Below, in pieces: positions 5,765 to 7,121 of a stretch of DNA of 7,121 nucleotides. The first letter of the stretch is position 1. Every line of letters begins with the position of its first letter. The notes under the pieces were generated by a model, which was not told the origin of the DNA, searched no databases, and was given only the letters and a program-made list of their open reading frames with translations. The stretch lies in contig JBEKHI010000413.1 in the NCBI GenBank assembly GCA_050012355.1, forward strand, positions 1 through 7,121, given 5' to 3'. Position numbers and translations under genes: made by a program. Origin of the DNA: JBEKHI01 sp050012355. GTDB lineage: Bacteria; Actinomycetota; Actinomycetes; Streptosporangiales; Streptosporangiaceae.

Positions 5765-6033
5765 GAGCCCGCTGCCTCCTCAAGCCCCCCGCCCTCGGCA
5801 CCCGCCGCAGCAGCGAGGCGGCCAATCGCGGTGCCGGTGTCGTCCATCGCTTTGGCGAGCATCCGGCCTAGCGCATCGGCGGCACCAGCCACATCCGGCC
5901 GTCCTGCCGCCACCGCCGCCCGCGTACCGTAATCAGCTACTTCAAGAGCCTGCAGCGCCACGGTCGCGGCGTCTTCTTGCAGCCTGAGAGTCCCCGCTGC
6001 CAGACTTGCCGGATCACCTCCGGTAAGCCCCAT
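5761..6033 (-). CDS. 90-aa ESX/WXG100-size protein, first gene of the minus-strand operon
   Basis: Small, Ala-rich, all-helical protein of about ESAT-6 length. A first helix covers PASLAAGTLRLQEDAATVAL, then ADYGTRAAV; a second runs through ADALGRMLAKAMDDTGTAIG and LAAAAG. There is no Trp and no WxG turn, so it belongs at most to the divergent small partner proteins that sit beside WXG proteins. Position as first gene, size, and GTGA coupling to the 450-aa WXG protein suggest a partner or heterodimer subunit. ATG 6033 has AGGGTGA (6046-6040) 6 nt upstream, which fixes the start. It lies next to a plausible promoter (6053-6082). Function inferred from size and context. Confidence 0.75.
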   Translation of the reverse strand: MGLTGGDPASLAAGTLRLQEDAATVALQALEVADYGTRAAVAAGRPDVAGAADALGRMLAKAMDDTGTAIGRLAAAAGAEGGGLEEAAGS

Positions 6034-6159
6034 GCCCGATCACCCTTTGTTGCATCTATGTCACTGATCGCACCTTTGTCTAAGGCTACGGCAGGCCAAC
6101 CCGCGCAAACAACCCGAAGATACAGATTTGGTGCCCCAGTTACATACGATCTGGTATCG
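6034..6159. promoter_or_regulatory. Divergent intergenic region between the WXG operon and the YdcF operon
   Basis: About 126 bp, visibly richer in A/T than the flanking genes, with stretches such as ACCCTTTGTTGCATC and GAAGATACAGATTTGG. It holds the minus-strand promoter candidate. For the plus-strand genes, TACGAT (6145-6150) could serve as a -10 only 9 bp before ATG 6160, which would give a nearly leaderless message; no clear -35 pairs with it. Codons read through this stretch in the frame of the downstream gene lose the G/C third-position bias, which supports its being non-coding. Confidence 0.45.
6053..6082 (-). promoter_or_regulatory. Candidate promoter of the WXG/ESX-like operon
   Basis: On the minus strand a -35-like TAGACA (6082-6077) and a -10-like TAGATG (6058-6053) are 18 bp apart. 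Transcription would start near 6046, leaving a short leader that still holds the AGGGTGA Shine-Dalgarno of the 90-aa gene. The -35 matches 5 of 6 consensus bases; the -10 is weaker but has the TAG opening common in actinomycetes. Confidence 0.35.
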
Positions 6160-6444
6160 ATGGTCCGCGACAAGACCCACGTCCTGCGGCACGTTCTGGC
6201 AGCCAGTACGGTGGACGCGGTGCACGCGGTTGCCTTGTTCAGCACGGCGACGCCACTCTCAGACGAACACGCTGCGGTACCAGTGTTCCCCGACAGCGAG
6301 GGCGGGGTCGTGGAAAGCTTCTACCAGGACTGGACTCTCCTCTTGCGTGCGCGTGAACACGCCCGCAGTGAGCATTCCCATCCCGGTTTCGCTCCTCATG
6401 TCCACAGTCACATCAAGCTGATAGCCGCTAGGACCGCCCCGTGA
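6160..6444 (+). CDS. Small His-rich protein of unknown function, coupled to the YdcF gene
   Basis: 94 aa from ATG 6160. An in-frame ATG at 6058 would give 128 aa, but the extra codons have poor third-position G/C, lack a Shine-Dalgarno, and cover the probable promoter of the divergent operon, so I prefer 6160. The protein reads MVRDKTHVLRHVLAASTVDA, then a hydrophobic-rich block with VALFSTA and VPVFPDSEGG, a helix (FYQDWTLLLRAREHARSEH) and a His-rich tail (SHPGFAPHVHSHIKL). Six His fall within about 19 residues, so metal binding is possible. I do not recognise the family. Its TGA overlaps the GTG of the YdcF-family gene (GTGA, 6441-6444), so the two are probably co-translated and related in role. 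No upstream Shine-Dalgarno is visible, which suits a leaderless start. Confidence 0.6.
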   Translation: MVRDKTHVLRHVLAASTVDAVHAVALFSTATPLSDEHAAVPVFPDSEGGVVESFYQDWTLLLRAREHARSEHSHPGFAPHVHSHIKLIAARTAP

Positions 6445-7091
6445 CCCAGACCGACGACATGCGCCACGCCAGGATGCTGTGGGACTACCTGTGCCTAGGC
6501 CAGCCAGTACGACCGGTGGAATGCCTGCTCGTGTTCGGTGGCCACGATCTCGGAGTCGCCGAACGCGCCGCCGAACTCCACGCTGCGGGTATCGCGCCCC
6601 TGATAGTCGTATCCGGGGGTTCCCGGGCGGTACCCGATGGCAGCGACTTCCCCACCGAGGCAGACGCCATCGCCGACACTCTGCTTCGCCGCGATGTGCC
6701 GAAGGAGGCGATCCTCCAGGAACGCCTCGCGTCGAACACCAGTGAGAACTTCTGGCTATCCGCCGAACTGCTGCGTGACCTCGGCTTTGACCCCCAGCAT
6801 TTCCTCGTGATCCAGAAACCGTACGCCGAACGTCGCACCCTGGCCACTGCCAGACGCCGCTGGCCCGACAAGCACGTGAGCATCACCTCCCAGCAGATCA
6901 GCTTCGACGACTACTGCGCCGGCAGCATCCCAGTGGATCGGATCCTGTCCATGCTCGCCGGAGAGATACTTCGTCTAGAGACCTACGCAGCCACCGGCCT
7001 GATCGACCCCGGCGAACCAGTACCCGACGACCGGCTGCACGCGGCCCGCGCCCTCCAAGCCACCGGCCACACCCTGCGCGCTCTCAACTAA
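6441..7091 (+). CDS. YdcF family (DUF218) protein
   Basis: 216 aa with the DUF218 fold signature in order. A first strand-loop reads LLVFGGHDLGVAERAAELHA (29-48), followed by GIAPLIVVSGG (50-60), then TEADAI (72-77), the hallmark ERLASNTSEN (94-103), and KPYAERRTLATARRRWP further on. The acidic residues and the S-N-T-x-E-N block line the presumed active pocket in this family. Known members include E. coli YdcF, reported to bind S-adenosylmethionine, and SanA and ElyC, linked to the cell envelope. The reaction of most members is unknown. This protein lacks the N-terminal TM segment of SanA/ElyC and so is probably cytosolic, like YdcF. The start is GTG 6441 with AGGA (6430-6433) 7 nt upstream, overlapping the previous stop. 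The gene is complete, and nothing recognisable follows in the last 30 bp. Confidence 0.85.
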   Translation: MTQTDDMRHARMLWDYLCLGQPVRPVECLLVFGGHDLGVAERAAELHAAGIAPLIVVSGGSRAVPDGSDFPTEADAIADTLLRRDVPKEAILQERLASNTSENFWLSAELLRDLGFDPQHFLVIQKPYAERRTLATARRRWPDKHVSITSQQISFDDYCAGSIPVDRILSMLAGEILRLETYAATGLIDPGEPVPDDRLHAARALQATGHTLRALN

Positions 7092-7121
7092 CGACACGGA
7101 CGGCGCGTCGCGCGCGTGACC

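Noticed and set aside
5144..5932. 262-aa plus-strand open frame
   Set aside because: Shadow of the WXG-domain and 90-aa genes; crosses their junction and ends in low-complexity Ala/Pro.
6011..6021. GGATCACCTCC, identical to the 3' end of 16S rRNA (a perfect Shine-Dalgarno on the minus strand)
   Set aside because: It lies in codons 4-8 of the 90-aa gene (encoding TGGDP) and no start codon follows at a usable distance on the minus strand, so a chance match through common codons is likelier than an internal initiation site.
6485..6886. 133-aa minus-strand open frame
   Set aside because: Antisense to the YdcF-family gene, whose family motifs are clear; composition is Arg/Ser-rich.
1..7121. CRISPR arrays, tRNA or rRNA genes, complete insertion sequences
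   Set aside because: No regularly spaced direct repeats, no tRNA-like cloverleaf or rRNA segments, and no transposase motif or paired terminal repeats were seen.

Overview
The window is GC-rich, has strong G/C bias at third codon positions, and has tightly packed genes with 4-nt overlaps and frequent GTG starts. Together with a WXG/type VII secretion-type gene cluster this points to an actinomycete, such as a Streptomyces or Streptosporangiaceae relative. This is an inference from composition and gene families; no search was run.

Layout. (1) Positions 1-1845, plus strand: the 3' end of an operon. It holds the last 22 codons of an unknown gene, a 124-aa helical protein (68-442) that I tentatively read as HEPN-like, and a 468-aa protein (439-1845) that joins an N-terminal GHKL (Hsp90/MORC-type) ATPase to a C-terminal HExxH zincin-like domain. 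All three are linked by ATGA stop/start overlaps. This looks like a conflict or stress module and is the most interesting part of the window. (2) Positions 1846-2948: an eroded stretch. A convergent minus-strand gene remnant (about 2467-1889) changes reading frame twice and appears to have lost its middle. Next to it lie a perfect 13-bp inverted repeat (2461-2501) whose loop can pair with a downstream hairpin, a coding-like plus-strand fragment, and about 300 bp with no convincing gene. (3) Positions 2949-6033, minus strand: a four-gene operon read from high to low coordinates. It encodes a 90-aa ESX/WXG100-size protein, a 450-aa WXG-containing protein, a 257-aa protein that may be EspG-like, and a 230-aa two-TM protein with a beta-rich soluble domain. 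Every junction overlaps by 4 nt or abuts directly. It resembles a type VII secretion substrate/accessory cassette with no secretion ATPase in view. (4) Positions 6034-6159: a divergent promoter region. (5) Positions 6160-7091, plus strand: a small His-rich protein overlapping by 4 nt with a YdcF/DUF218 family protein.

How the genes may work together. In the first operon, close coupling suggests that the small helical protein and the ATPase-peptidase are made in fixed proportion and act together, with the ATPase a plausible sensor or switch and the zincin domain an effector. In the minus-strand operon, the two small/WXG proteins would be secreted partners, the EspG-like protein a cytosolic chaperone, and the membrane protein a local accessory. 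These functional links are inferences from gene order and motifs.
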